Positions 37,589-46,822 of a stretch of 64,000 nt of DNA are shown piece by piece (the stretch's first letter is position 1; each line of letters begins with the position of its first letter). The position numbers were made by a program, and so were the translations under genes. Source of the DNA: CAVTAV01 sp963732795. Lineage in GTDB: Bacteria > Pseudomonadota > Alphaproteobacteria > CAVTAV01. The stretch is from positions 96,281 through 160,280 of the forward strand of contig CAVTAV010000009.1 in NCBI GenBank assembly GCA_963732795.1, written 5' to 3'. The notes below the pieces were generated by a model. It made no database searches and had not been told where the DNA came from. It worked only from the letters and a program-made list of their open reading frames with translations.

Positions 37589-38113
37589 CTACGGCGTCTC
37601 CCCCACATTCCCGAACATCCGATGCCGCACGATGTCGCCGGGCTCGATGTCGAGCTTGGCGGCCTCGCCGCCGTTGATTTCCAGGACGCCGGTGACCGCG
37701 CCGTCGGAATCGATCGGGGTCAGGTCGCCGGGGATGGCGTCGGCGGCGACGTTCACCACGCGGCCGTCGGCGCCGATGAAGATGATGTCGAGCGGAATCA
37801 GCGTGTTTTTCATCCAGAACGACACCGGATCGGGCGGGCCGAAATCGAACAGCATGCCTTTGTCGGGGTCGAGATGGGACCGGTACATCAGGCCGAGCGA
37901 GCGGGCCTCGGGCGTATCGGCGAGCTCGACCTGGAAATGGTGCTTGCCCGTCGAGGTCTCGACCACGAGGTCGGAGAATTCCCCGACCGGGTTGCGCGGG
38001 TCGTCGGTCGGCTTCGGCGGCGGAGGCGCGCTGCACGACGCCAGAAGCCCGGCGGCGAGGACGAGCGCCGCAAGCCAGGTCTGGACAGGAAATGGGAGAC
38101 GCCGCCGCGCCAT
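37589..38113 (-). CDS. DUF192 lipoprotein
   Basis: 174 aa from ATG 38113. Signal peptide with lipobox LLASC near residue 27, Pro-rich linker, then the DUF192 domain: FQVELADTPEARSLGLMYRSHLDPDKGMLFDFGPPDPVSFWMKNTLIPLDIIFIGADGRVVNV, ending LEINGGEAAKLDIEPGDIV. A GTG twelve codons upstream is an alternative start. Lipid-anchored periplasmic protein of unknown function. No clear operon partner: next genes are 97-100 bp or more away. Confidence 0.85.
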   Translation of the reverse strand: MARRRLPFPVQTWLAALVLAAGLLASCSAPPPPKPTDDPRNPVGEFSDLVVETSTGKHHFQVELADTPEARSLGLMYRSHLDPDKGMLFDFGPPDPVSFWMKNTLIPLDIIFIGADGRVVNVAADAIPGDLTPIDSDGAVTGVLEINGGEAAKLDIEPGDIVRHRMFGNVGETP

Positions 38114-38241
38114 GCTCAAGACAAAAACCTCACGTTTACGGCCAGACACCCGGCCGCAACGGATTTTAACGCGGTTCGCCGCTCGAATGAAACTCGGAAC
38201 CTGGTCCTAGGAAAGTCGGGAGTGACGCCGAAACGCCCCGA

Positions 38242-38781
38242 TTAGGGCCCTTCGATGTCGGCAACCTGAGGCCCCTTCTCCGTATCCGCGATGCGGACCC
38301 GGATCATCTGCCCCGGCTGTATCTCCACGATCCCTGCACGGCGCAGGGTTTCCATATGAACGAAAATGTCCTGAGTTCCCTCCCCGCGGGAGACAAAGCC
38401 GTATCCCCGTACGCGATTGAACCACTTCACGGTCGCCTCAACGAACTCACCGTCCGCTTCCAGCGGCGGGCGGCTCCCCTTATCACGCGTGGCGCCGTGT
38501 CTCGGCGCCGGCGCGACGGCCGTGCTTAGATCAAGGTCCAAAATCGTCGTAACCTGCATCCCTTTCGGCCGCTCCAAAGCCTCACACACGATGGTCGCGC
38601 CTTCCGGCACGGTCGCGTGTCCAAATTCGCGGAGAACCGAATGATGCAAAAGGATATCGGCGGCGCCCCCGTCGGGTATTACGAATCCATACCCTTTGAC
38701 AGCGTCAAACCACTTTATAGTGCCCCGAACTTCAACCGCGCGCTCGGGTGCGATCGTTTCGCGTTGGCTCGCCTCACCCAT
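38242..38781 (-). CDS. Dual cold-shock-domain protein
   Basis: 179 aa with two CSDs. First (about 17-80): RGTIKWFDAVKGYGFVIPDGGAADILLHHSVL; second (about 112-178): ATVKWFNRVRGYGFVSRGEGTQDIFVHMETL. RNP1 (KGYGFV / RGYGFV) is intact in both and RNP2 is canonical (DIFVH) only in the second. The linker is basic and probably disordered. Single-strand nucleic-acid binder, likely an RNA chaperone. Start at 38781 chosen because the domain begins soon after; the frame stays open for 260 bp upstream without coding character, so a long leader is likely. Confidence 0.85.
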   Translation of the reverse strand: MGEASQRETIAPERAVEVRGTIKWFDAVKGYGFVIPDGGAADILLHHSVLREFGHATVPEGATIVCEALERPKGMQVTTILDLDLSTAVAPAPRHGATRDKGSRPPLEADGEFVEATVKWFNRVRGYGFVSRGEGTQDIFVHMETLRRAGIVEIQPGQMIRVRIADTEKGPQVADIEGP

Positions 38782-39041
38782 GCTGTGGTACTCATTTTCT
38801 ACCCCGTACTGCGGTGCAAGGATAACATGGTTTACGTTTACTACCAAGCGATGCAGGGCGCTGTGAATAGCTTCCCTAAGCCCTGCAATTACTTGAGAAT
38901 TTGGCGATTCTGCGGTTGTGGAAAGTAAAATAGTGGTGAGGAAAATGACTGGCCGCGACGGTATCGGGACACTATCTAGAGTCCCCGTTGCGCTGGTCAA
39001 TCCGTCGGTCTGTCGGCAAATCGGAATAAGGGAGCTTGGGG
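38782..39041. other. Intergenic region, divergent promoters and probable long csp leader
   Basis: 260 bp between the cold-shock gene (minus) and the first antiporter gene (plus). More AT-rich than its surroundings (for example 38880-38945). It probably contains the 5' leader of the cold-shock mRNA, which in such genes often folds as a thermosensor; no defined structure could be established by eye. Confidence 0.35.
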
Positions 39042-40491
39042 ATGTCGCCACGCTTTAAGGTGGTTCTTTCGGTCGTGCCGGCCTTGCTTGTGACCACGAC
39101 CGGAGCGGCCGCCGCCGAGACCGCGACCCTCAACATCCACATGTCCGACACGTTGCTCGGCTTCGCGGCCCTGGCGATTTTTGTCGTCGCCTACTGCTTC
39201 GTGATGGCGGAGGAATTCACTCATCTGAGGAAATCCAAGCCGGTCCTGTTCGCGGCCGGCGTCGTCTGGGCCATGATCGCCTGGCATATCGCCAGCGACC
39301 CCCAAATCCCGAACGAAGCCGCCGAAGAGGCCTTCCGCCACGTGTTTCTGGAATTCGCCGAGCTGTTCGGCTTCCTGATCGTGGCGATGACCTATATCAA
39401 CTCGATGGCCGAGCGGAACGTCTTCGAGGCACTCCGGTCCTGGCTGGTGCAAAAGGGATTCGGGCTGCAGGCAGGTCTTCTGGGTTACCGGAATCCTGGC
39501 CTTCTTTATCTCGCCGATCGCGGACAACCTGACGACCGCGCTTCTCATGTGCGCCGTAACCATGGCGGTGGGAGCCGGCAACACCAAATTCATCAGCCTT
39601 GCCTGCATCAATATCGTCGTCGCGGCCAATGCCGGCGGCGCCTTCAGCCCGTTCGGCGACATCACCACCCTGATGGTCTGGCAAGCCGGGAAGGTAGGCT
39701 TTTTCGAGTTTTTCGCGATTTTCCTGCCGTCGGTGGTGAATTTCCTCATTCCCGCGACGATTATGCATTTCGCGGTCCCGAACGAGCAACCGCACGCGCT
39801 CGGCGAGGACGTCGCGATGAAGATCGGCGCCAAGCGGATCGTCTTCCTGTTCCTGTTGACGATCGCCATCACCGTGGCCGGCCATCAGGCGCTTCACATG
39901 CCGCCGGTCTACGGAATGCTGTTCGGCCTTTCCTTCCTCAAATTCTTCGCCTTCTACCTGAAGAAAACCGAGCAGCGGATGATCCGGCGCGGCGAGATCG
40001 AGAGCCGCACGCCCTTCGACGTCTTCCAGAAGATCGCCCAGTCGGAATGGGACACGCTGTTCTTCTTCTGCGGCGTACTGCTCTGCGTGGGAGGCCTCGC
40101 GACGATAGGCTATCTCGAGATCACCTCCGAAACGCTCTACGGCGGGATGCCCCATACCGTCGCCAACGCCGTTGTCGGCGTCCTTTCAGCGATTGTCGAC
40201 AACATTCCCGTCATGTTCGCCGTCATCACCATGTCGCCGCCCCTGGACCAGGGCCAATGGCTTCTGGTGACCTTGACGGCGGGCGTCGGCGGCAGCCTGC
40301 TCTCGGTCGGCTCGGCCGCCGGCGTGGCGCTGATGGGTCAGGCGCGGGGCATCTATACTTTCTTCGGCCATCTGAAATGGGCCTGGGCGATCATGCTAGG
40401 CTATATCGCCAGCATCGCCCTCCATCTCTGGCTCAACGGCGACCTATTTACCAACGGGATGTGGATTTCCGGCGTCGGAAGCCTGCATTAA
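39042..40491 (+). CDS. nhaD: NhaD-type sodium/proton antiporter (frameshifted)
   Basis: About 482 aa, 11-12 hydrophobic segments. Motifs: an N-terminal signal-like helix, FISPIADNLTTALLMCAVTMAVG, AGGAFSPFGDITTLMVW and VDNIPVMFAVITM, all typical of NhaD/IT-superfamily antiporters with paired re-entrant loops. Exchanges Na+ (or Li+) for H+ across the inner membrane. An extra A near 39465 (CTGCAGGCAGG) breaks the frame. Start at 39042 with GGGAG. First of three same-strand transporters of this superfamily, 123 bp from the next. Confidence 0.8.
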
Positions 40492-40614
40492 GCCTTTTCC
40501 AACGTGGCATATTGACGTAAAGTCCCGCGCCGTCGCGGCGGGCTGATGCCCCGCTCACAGTTGCGTGCCACCCTTTTCGACAATAGATACGCGTCGCCAA
40601 CGCCGAACGAATTC

Positions 40615-41950
40615 ATGGAACATCTCGAGCTGACCAACAACATGATCGTGTCCGGCACGATCCTGGTGCTGACCTTCATCGGCATCTTCACCGAACATCT
40701 GCACGGATTCGCGCGGTCAAAATTCGCCCTGTTGGGCGCCGGCTTCATGATGGGCGCCGGGCTCCTGTTCGATTTCTACACCCCAGACCTCGCCGTCGAA
40801 GCGGTCGACTGGAACGTCATCTTCCTGTTGGGCTGCATGATGACGATCGTCACCATCATGATCCCGACCGGCGGCTTCAACGCGCTGGCGAGCTGGCTCG
40901 CCGTGAAGAAGTCACGGCAAGCCGTATCTGATGCTGGTGCTGCTGGGCACGGCCGTGACATTGATCAGCCTGCTTCTGGACAATGTGACGACGGTCGTCA
41001 TCTTCGGCCCGCTGATCATCCTGATCGCCCGAACCCTGGGCATTTCGCCGGTGCCGACCCTGATGGCCGCCGCGCTCCTGTCCGATACCGGCGGCGTGGC
41101 GACGTTGGTGGGCGATCCGCCCAACCTGATGATCGGCTCTGCCGCCCATATCGACTTCAACACCTTCGTCATTCGGATGTGGTTCCCGGTGCTCGTCGCC
41201 TGGATCGGTATCCTGATCGCGCTGAAGTTCCTGTTCCGCAAAGAACTGGCGATAAAGCCGAAGACCACCGACATCGAGCAGCAGCCGGTCACGAATTCCC
41301 GGATCTGGAAGGCGTCGCTCGTGGTGATGGGCATCATGGTCGTGCTGTTCACGATTCACGACAAGATCGGCTGGGAGCCCTGGATGGTGAGCGCCTTCGG
41401 CCTGACGCTGCTGCTGTTCATCGGCCGCTCGGTCATCCTCGACCACGCGCTTGAAGAGGTCGAGTTCGCTCTGCTGATCTTCTTCATCTCGCTGTTCATT
41501 CTGATCGGCGGCGTGGAGCAGACGCACTTCCTGGAATATATCGGCCAGATCATCAAGCCGCTGGTCTCCTACGACCTGCTGCTGGCGACGATCGTGCTCA
41601 TGTGGGTGAGTGCGGTTCTGTCGGCCGCGATCGACAACATCCCCTTCACCGCGGCGATGATTCCGATCCTTCTCGGCATGGAAGCTCAGGGCGTTAACGT
41701 TACGCCGCTGTGGTGGGGGCTCGCCGTCGGCGTCGGCATGGGCGGCAACGGCACCCATATCGGCTCGACCGCAAACGTCTATATCGTAACCATTTCCGAG
41801 CGTCTCGCGCGGCAGGAAAACAACCCGGCGCTCCGGATCACGCCGGGCACGTGGTTCAAGACCGGGACACCGGCGATGCTGCTGACATTGGTGCTCGCAA
41901 GCATTGTATTCATCGCCTTTTTTCCCTTCTTTGCGGCGCCGATCCATTGA
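40615..41950 (+). CDS. ArsB/NhaD-superfamily (CitMHS-like) transporter, paralog 1 (frameshifted)
   Basis: About 444 aa, and close to the next gene along its whole length. LLGCMMTIVTIMIPTGGFNALASWL, LLDNVTTVVIFGPLIILIARTLG, SDTGGVATLVGDPPNLMIGS and AAIDNIPFTAAMIPILLG are ion-transporter (IT) superfamily motifs; GDPPN is typical. An extra A near 40914 separates the N-terminal third. Start at 40615 (MEHLELTNNM) is preferred because the next paralog begins identically. Substrate could be Na+/H+, arsenite or a dicarboxylate; undecided. Confidence 0.8.
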
Positions 41951-42054
41951 CGTAATATCCCCGCTCTCAGCGAGCGCCGATACCCCCGTCAAAGAGAGTT
42001 TGTTTTTCAGCCAGTCGCGGTCGGGGGACCGCGGATAAACAATCGGGGACTTAC

Positions 42055-43389
42055 ATGGAACACCTCGAACTCACCAATAATATGATTCTGTCAGGCGTGA
42101 TTCTCGTCCTGACATTCATCGGAATCTTCACGGAAAATCTTCACGGCTTCGCCCGCGCCAAATTCGCCATGCTCGGCGCCGGTGCGATGCTCATCTTCGG
42201 ACAGTATTTCGGCTTCTATAACGCCGAGCAGGCGGTCCACGCCGTCGACTGGAACGTGGTCTTCCTGCTCGGATGCATGATGACGATCGTCACCATCATG
42301 ATCCCGACCGGCGGCTTCAACGCGCTGGCGAGCTGGCTTGCTCGGCTCTCCGGCGGCAAGCCTTATCTCGTCCTGGTCTATCTCGGCACCGCCGTCACGG
42401 TGATCAGCCTTCTCCTCGACAACGTGACGACCGTGGTCATCTTTGGCCCGCTGATCATCCTGATCTGCCGCGCGCTGGGGCTTTCGCCCGTGCCGACCCT
42501 GATGGCCGCCGCGCTGCTGACCGATACCGGCGGCGTGGCGACCTTGATCGGCGATCCGCCAAACCTGATGATCGGCTCGGCCGCTCACATCGATTTCAAC
42601 ACCTTCGTCGAGCGCATGTGGTTCCCGGTTCTCATCGCCTGGCTCGGCACCCTGTTCTCGATGAAATTCCTGTTCCGAAAGGAACTGGCGGTAAAACCGA
42701 AGAACACCGAGATCGAAAAACAGCCGATCACCAACCCTCAGATCTGGAAGGCCTCTCTGGTGGTCATGGGCGTGATGGTGATCATGTTCACCATTCATGA
42801 CAAAATCGGCTGGGCACCCTGGATGGTCAGCGCCTTCGGCCTGACGCTCCTGCTGTTCATCGGCCGCTCGGTCGTCCTCGACCACGCGCTCGAAGACGTC
42901 GAGATCGCGCTTCTGATCTTCTTCATCTCGCTGTTCGTGCTGATCGGCGGCGTGGAGCAGACCCATCTCCTGGCCTATATCGGCCAGCACATCCTGCCCT
43001 TGGTGTCGCATAACGTGCTGATCGCTACCCTGGCGCTGATGTGGGTGGCGGCGTTCCTCTCGGCGATGATCGACAACATCCCCTTCACCGCCGCGATGAT
43101 CCCGATCATCCTCGGCATGGAGGCGCAGGGCATCAACGTGACGCCCTTGTGGTGGGGCCTCTCGATCGGCGTCGGCATGGGCGGCAACGGCACCCATATC
43201 GGCTCGACCGCGAACGTCTATATCGTGACCATCTCCGAGCGCCTGGCGCGACAGGAAAACGATCCGTCGCTCCGAATCACGCCCGGCGTCTGGTTCAAGA
43301 CGGGCACGCCGGCGATGATTCTGACGCTCGTATTGTCGAGCATCGTGATGGCGTTGTTCTTCCACTTCTTTGAAGCACCGATCCATTGA
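42055..43389 (+). CDS. ArsB/NhaD-superfamily (CitMHS-like) transporter, paralog 2
   Basis: 444 aa, intact. MEHLELTNNMILSGVILVLTFIGIFTENLHGFARAKFAMLG, then LLDNVTTVVIFGP, TDTGGVATLIGDPPNLMIGS, MIDNIPFTAAMIPIILGMEAQGINVTPLWWGL and GNGTHIGSTANVYIVTISERLA. About 80-85 percent identical by eye to the previous gene, so a recent tandem duplication. Ends only 15 bp before the MoxR gene, hence possibly cotranscribed with the molybdoenzyme maturation cluster. Confidence 0.85.
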   Translation: MEHLELTNNMILSGVILVLTFIGIFTENLHGFARAKFAMLGAGAMLIFGQYFGFYNAEQAVHAVDWNVVFLLGCMMTIVTIMIPTGGFNALASWLARLSGGKPYLVLVYLGTAVTVISLLLDNVTTVVIFGPLIILICRALGLSPVPTLMAAALLTDTGGVATLIGDPPNLMIGSAAHIDFNTFVERMWFPVLIAWLGTLFSMKFLFRKELAVKPKNTEIEKQPITNPQIWKASLVVMGVMVIMFTIHDKIGWAPWMVSAFGLTLLLFIGRSVVLDHALEDVEIALLIFFISLFVLIGGVEQTHLLAYIGQHILPLVSHNVLIATLALMWVAAFLSAMIDNIPFTAAMIPIILGMEAQGINVTPLWWGLSIGVGMGGNGTHIGSTANVYIVTISERLARQENDPSLRITPGVWFKTGTPAMILTLVLSSIVMALFFHFFEAPIH

Positions 43390-43404
43390 CGTAAGATCGG
43401 CTTC

Positions 43405-44328
43405 GTGAAGGAACAGCCGACATCCATCGACGAGACCGTGGAGCTATTGGCCGGCGGCGACTATGTCGCCGACCGCGCCATGGCCACGGCCGTCTTTCTC
43501 GCGCTTAAGCTCGGCCGGCCGCTCTTCCTCGAAGGCGAGGTCGGCAGCGGCAAGACCGAGATCGCCAAGGTGCTGGCTGAGCAGCTCGATCGCAAGCTCG
43601 TGCGCCTGCAATGCTATGAAGGCCTCGACATTTCCTCGGCGGTCTATGAGTGGAATTACGCCCGCCAGATGATCGAGATCCGTCTCGCCGAGGCGGAAGG
43701 CGTGACGGACCGGGAGCGGCTCGGCGAGGACATCTTCTCGGAGCGCTTCCTGATTCGCCGGCCCTTGCTCGAAGCCCTGGAGCCGGACGACCGCGGCCCG
43801 CCGGTCCTGCTGATCGACGAAATCGATCGCGCCGACGAGCCGTTCGAGGCGTTTCTCCTCGAAGTTCTGGCCGATTTCCAGGTGACGATCCCCGAGATCG
43901 GGACCGTAACCGCCGACCACGCTCCCATCGTGGTCATCACCTCGAACCGCACCCGCGAAATCCATGACGCGCTCAAGCGCCGCTGCCTCTATTCCTGGGT
44001 GAGCTATCCGGAAGCGGCACGTGAGCGGGAGATCCTCAAGCTTAAGGCCCCCGACGCGCCGGAGGCGTTGTCGGCGCAGATCGTCGCCTTCGCCCAGGAG
44101 CTTCGCAAAGGCGACCTGTTCAAGGCGCCGGGCGTTGCCGAAACCATCGACTGGGCCAACGCTCTCGTCGCGCTCGACAAACGCGAGCTCGATCCGGCGG
44201 CCGTGGACGATACCCTGGGCGTGGTCCTCAAATATCAGGACGACATCGCGCGGGTGCGCGGCGAGGAAGCCGACCGCATTCTCGGCGCCATTCACGACGA
44301 CGCCGAGCTCAAGTCCGCCAAGGCCTGA
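43405..44328 (+). CDS. coxD: MoxR-family AAA ATPase (CoxD-like)
   Basis: 307 aa. Walker A GEVGSGKTE near residue 45-53, Walker B VLLIDEIDRADEPFEAFLLE, sensor 1 VITSNRTREIHDALKRRC. MoxR chaperones with a VWA partner mature metalloenzymes; CoxD is needed to assemble the Cu-Mo site of aerobic CO dehydrogenase, but relatives serve other molybdenum hydroxylases. GTG start at 43405, immediately before the CoxE-like gene (7-bp gap). Cytoplasmic. Symbol given by similarity and context only. Confidence 0.8.
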   Translation: MKEQPTSIDETVELLAGGDYVADRAMATAVFLALKLGRPLFLEGEVGSGKTEIAKVLAEQLDRKLVRLQCYEGLDISSAVYEWNYARQMIEIRLAEAEGVTDRERLGEDIFSERFLIRRPLLEALEPDDRGPPVLLIDEIDRADEPFEAFLLEVLADFQVTIPEIGTVTADHAPIVVITSNRTREIHDALKRRCLYSWVSYPEAAREREILKLKAPDAPEALSAQIVAFAQELRKGDLFKAPGVAETIDWANALVALDKRELDPAAVDDTLGVVLKYQDDIARVRGEEADRILGAIHDDAELKSAKA

Positions 44329-44335
44329 GGGGGCC

Positions 44336-45595
44336 ATGGCCGACGATCATCCGTTCCTGGAAGCCGCCCGCACCGGGGAGACCGGCGCCTTCGCCCTGAA
44401 TATTTTGCATTTCGGCCGTGTGCTGCGCGCCGCCGGGTTGCGGATCGGGCCGGGCCGGATCCTGAGCGCCATCGAAGCCGCCGAAGCGGCGGGGGTGCGC
44501 CGCCGCGCCGATCTCTATTGGGCGCTCCATGCCGTGCTCGTCTCCAAGACCGAAGAGCACGAGCTGTTCGACCAGGCTTTCCGTCTGTTCTGGCAGAATC
44601 CCGAGCAGCTGACCTCGATGCTGGAGCAGATCGTCGGCGATACCGGCCCACGCGGGGCCAAACAGGAATCGTCCGAGGAGGTCCGCCGCCGGGTGCTCGA
44701 CGCCCTTCTCCCCGAGCGCCCGCCGGTCAAGACCGAGCGCCAGGCCCTGACCGAGCAGGATTCCACCGAGACCTTCGCCGCCACCGACGTCGTCCGCAAT
44801 ATGGATTTCGAGGCCATGACGGAGCGCGAGCTTTCCGAGGCCAAGGCGATCATCTCCACCATGCGCCTGCCCGTCGCGCCTCTGAGGACACGCCGCTTCA
44901 AATCGGCCCCCCACGGCGCGGCCATCGACATGCGCAATACCTTGCGCAAGTCCTTGCGGATGGGCCATGCCGGTATTCCTTTGAGCTTCGCCCGGCTCCG
45001 TGAGCGTCCGCCGCCGCTCGTCGCGCTTTGCGACATTTCGGGGTCGATGGCGCGCTATTCGCGGATCGTGCTGCATTTCCTGCACGCGCTCACCAACGAC
45101 CGCGATCGGGTTTACAGCTTCGTGTTCGGCACGCGGCTCACCAACATCACCCGCCAGCTCAAGAACCGGGACGTCGACTACGCCCTCGACAAGGTCTCGG
45201 AAGCGGTGCCCGACTGGTCGGGGGGCACGCGCATCGGAACCTGCCTGAAATCCTTCAACAAGGACTGGTCGCGCCGGGTGCTCGGCCAGGGCGCGGTGGT
45301 GCTGCTGATCACCGACGGGCTCGACCAGAATGCCGGCGAGGGGCTCGGCACCGAGGTCGAGCGGTTGCATCTTTCCTGCCGCCGGCTGATCTGGCTCAAT
45401 CCCCTCTTGCGCTACAAGGCATTCGAGCCCAAATCCTTAGGGATCCGGGCCATTCTGCCCCATGTCGACGAATTTCGGCCGGTGCACAATCTGGCGGCGC
45501 TAAAGGATTTGGCGGAGGCCCTGTCGAAGCCCGCCACCTCCGGCTGGTCGCCCGATCGAAGCTTTGGATTGTCGGCCGCCCTCAATCCGGCGTAA
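44336..45595 (+). CDS. coxE: VWA-domain protein (CoxE-like)
   Basis: 419 aa. N-terminal helical region (GRVLRAAGLRIGPGRILSAIEAAEAAG), acidic middle, then a VWA fold starting PPLVALCDISGSMARYSRIVLHFLHAL, with the MIDAS D-x-S-x-S, and later LLITDGLDQN. This is the CoxE pattern, the partner of the MoxR ATPase encoded just upstream. The pair probably inserts or activates metal in a molybdenum hydroxylase. Confidence 0.82.
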   Translation: MADDHPFLEAARTGETGAFALNILHFGRVLRAAGLRIGPGRILSAIEAAEAAGVRRRADLYWALHAVLVSKTEEHELFDQAFRLFWQNPEQLTSMLEQIVGDTGPRGAKQESSEEVRRRVLDALLPERPPVKTERQALTEQDSTETFAATDVVRNMDFEAMTERELSEAKAIISTMRLPVAPLRTRRFKSAPHGAAIDMRNTLRKSLRMGHAGIPLSFARLRERPPPLVALCDISGSMARYSRIVLHFLHALTNDRDRVYSFVFGTRLTNITRQLKNRDVDYALDKVSEAVPDWSGGTRIGTCLKSFNKDWSRRVLGQGAVVLLITDGLDQNAGEGLGTEVERLHLSCRRLIWLNPLLRYKAFEPKSLGIRAILPHVDEFRPVHNLAALKDLAEALSKPATSGWSPDRSFGLSAALNPA

Positions 45596-45605
45596 GGACA
45601 GTGTC

Positions 45606-45944
45606 ATGACGGAAACCCGCGAAAATCTGGCCCACGAAGACGTTCTCGAACAGGCCCGCGCCTGGCGCGCCGCCGGCCAAGGCGTGGCGCTGGCGACGGT
45701 GGTGACGACTTGGGGCTCGGCCCCGCGGCCCGTCGGCAGCCAGCTCGTGGTCAACGAAAAGCAGGAATTCATCGGCTCGGTCTCGGGCGGCTGCGTCGAA
45801 GGCGCGGTCATCACCGAGGCCATGGACGCCATCAAGGACGGCAAGCCCCGGCTCTTGGAATTCGGCGTCAGCAATTCCGAAGCCTGGGAAGTCGGCCTCG
45901 CCTGCGGCGGCAAGATCAAAATCTTCGTCGAGCGGGTGCAATGA
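45606..45944 (+). CDS. XdhC/CoxI-family protein, N-terminal-domain type
   Basis: 112 aa: VLEQARAWRAAGQGVALATVVTTWGSAPRPVGSQLVVNEKQEFIGSVSGGCVEGAVITEA...WEVGLACGGKIKIFVERV. This is the first half of XdhC, containing GSVSGGCVE and GLACGG. XdhC binds the molybdenum cofactor, helps sulfurate it and hands it to xanthine dehydrogenase-type enzymes. The second half is encoded separately after a 100-bp repeat-containing gap. 10 bp after coxE. Confidence 0.85.
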   Translation: MTETRENLAHEDVLEQARAWRAAGQGVALATVVTTWGSAPRPVGSQLVVNEKQEFIGSVSGGCVEGAVITEAMDAIKDGKPRLLEFGVSNSEAWEVGLACGGKIKIFVERVQ

Positions 45945-45957
45945 CGCGCACGCCATT

Positions 45958-46026
45958 GTCATTGCGAGCGAAGCGAAGCAATCCAGGACGTCTGGGTCGC
46001 CGCGGTGCCGCGCGCCTCACGATGAC
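45958..46026. repeat. GTCATTGCGAG palindromic repeat between split xdhC genes
   Basis: Starts GTCATTGCGAGCGAAGCGAAGCAATCCAGG and ends CTCACGATGAC, an imperfect palindrome related to 56211-56293 and to the arms of 904-942. It fills the gap between the two XdhC-half genes and is inside an operon, where it could modulate readthrough. Confidence 0.6.
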
Positions 46027-46044
46027 GGGTCGGTCGAACCAATC

Positions 46045-46758
46045 ATGAAACAGGAAATTCTCGATCAGCTCCTCAAGGACAAGGCCGACAAGCGGCCGGT
46101 CGTGCTGGCGACCCATCTCGAGTCCGGCGAGGAGGCACTGTTCCATCCGGGAGACAAGGGTCCGTTCTCCTTTGGCGGCAACGATCTGACGGAGGAAATT
46201 CAAGCGGCGGCGCGGGCCGACCAAGGCCGGACCGTGGATGCGCCCGAGGGCGCGGTGTTCCTGAACGTGTTCAATCCGCCGCTTCGCATGGCGATCGTCG
46301 GCGCGGTGCACATCGCCTATCCGCTGGTCGCGATCGCCCGGACCGCCGGTTATGACGTGACGGTCATCGACCCCCGCCGCGCCTTCGCCACCGACACACG
46401 CTTTCCCGACACCCATCTCGTGACCGACTGGCCCGACGAGGCGATGGACGCTTTCAAGCCCGACACGCGGACCGCCGTCGTCACCCTCACCCACGATCCC
46501 AAGCTCGACGATCCCGCCCTCGACCGCGCGTTGCGTTCCGACGCCTTCTATATCGGCAGCCTGGGCAGCAAGAAGACGCATGCGGCGCGGCTGGAGCGGC
46601 TGCGCCGGATGGGCTTCACCGACGACGTCCTCGCCCGCATCCACGGCCCCGTCGGACTCAAGATCGGCGCCCGCTCGCCGGCCGAGATCGCGGTCGCCAT
46701 CATGGCCCAGATCACCGAGGTTCTGCGCACGGCCCCCGAGACGACGGAGTCGCCATGA
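46045..46758 (+). CDS. XdhC Rossmann-domain protein
   Basis: 237 aa. After an N-terminal XdhC-like strand region (VLATHLESGEEALFHPG), the XdhC Rossmann domain: MAIVGAVHIAYPLVAIARTAGYDVTVIDPRRAFATDTRFP and the C-terminal YIGSLGSKKTHAARLERLRRMG...IHGPVGLKIGARSPAEIAVAIMAQI. Together with the upstream protein it makes a complete XdhC in two chains, as in several CO-dehydrogenase-type clusters. GAVHIA replaces the usual G-x-G-x-x-G (one Gly short), so nucleotide binding may differ. Confidence 0.85.
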   Translation: MKQEILDQLLKDKADKRPVVLATHLESGEEALFHPGDKGPFSFGGNDLTEEIQAAARADQGRTVDAPEGAVFLNVFNPPLRMAIVGAVHIAYPLVAIARTAGYDVTVIDPRRAFATDTRFPDTHLVTDWPDEAMDAFKPDTRTAVVTLTHDPKLDDPALDRALRSDAFYIGSLGSKKTHAARLERLRRMGFTDDVLARIHGPVGLKIGARSPAEIAVAIMAQITEVLRTAPETTESP

Positions 46759-46822
46759 CCCGCCTTCGTTGCACTTCGGCGCGGTTGGCTGGCTGGATGA
46801 CGCCGAAACGGAGTGAAGGCGC

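Noticed and set aside
35955..38210. A 751-codon open frame on the plus strand
   Set aside because: It is antisense to the intact carotenoid oxygenase and DUF192 genes, has no recognisable domain, and is explained by GC-rich codon use on the opposite strand.
42091..43386. A 431-codon frame antisense to the third transporter
   Set aside because: Highly charged shadow frame (many His, Asp, Arg), and the same shadow occurs opposite the paralog as expected from DNA similarity.
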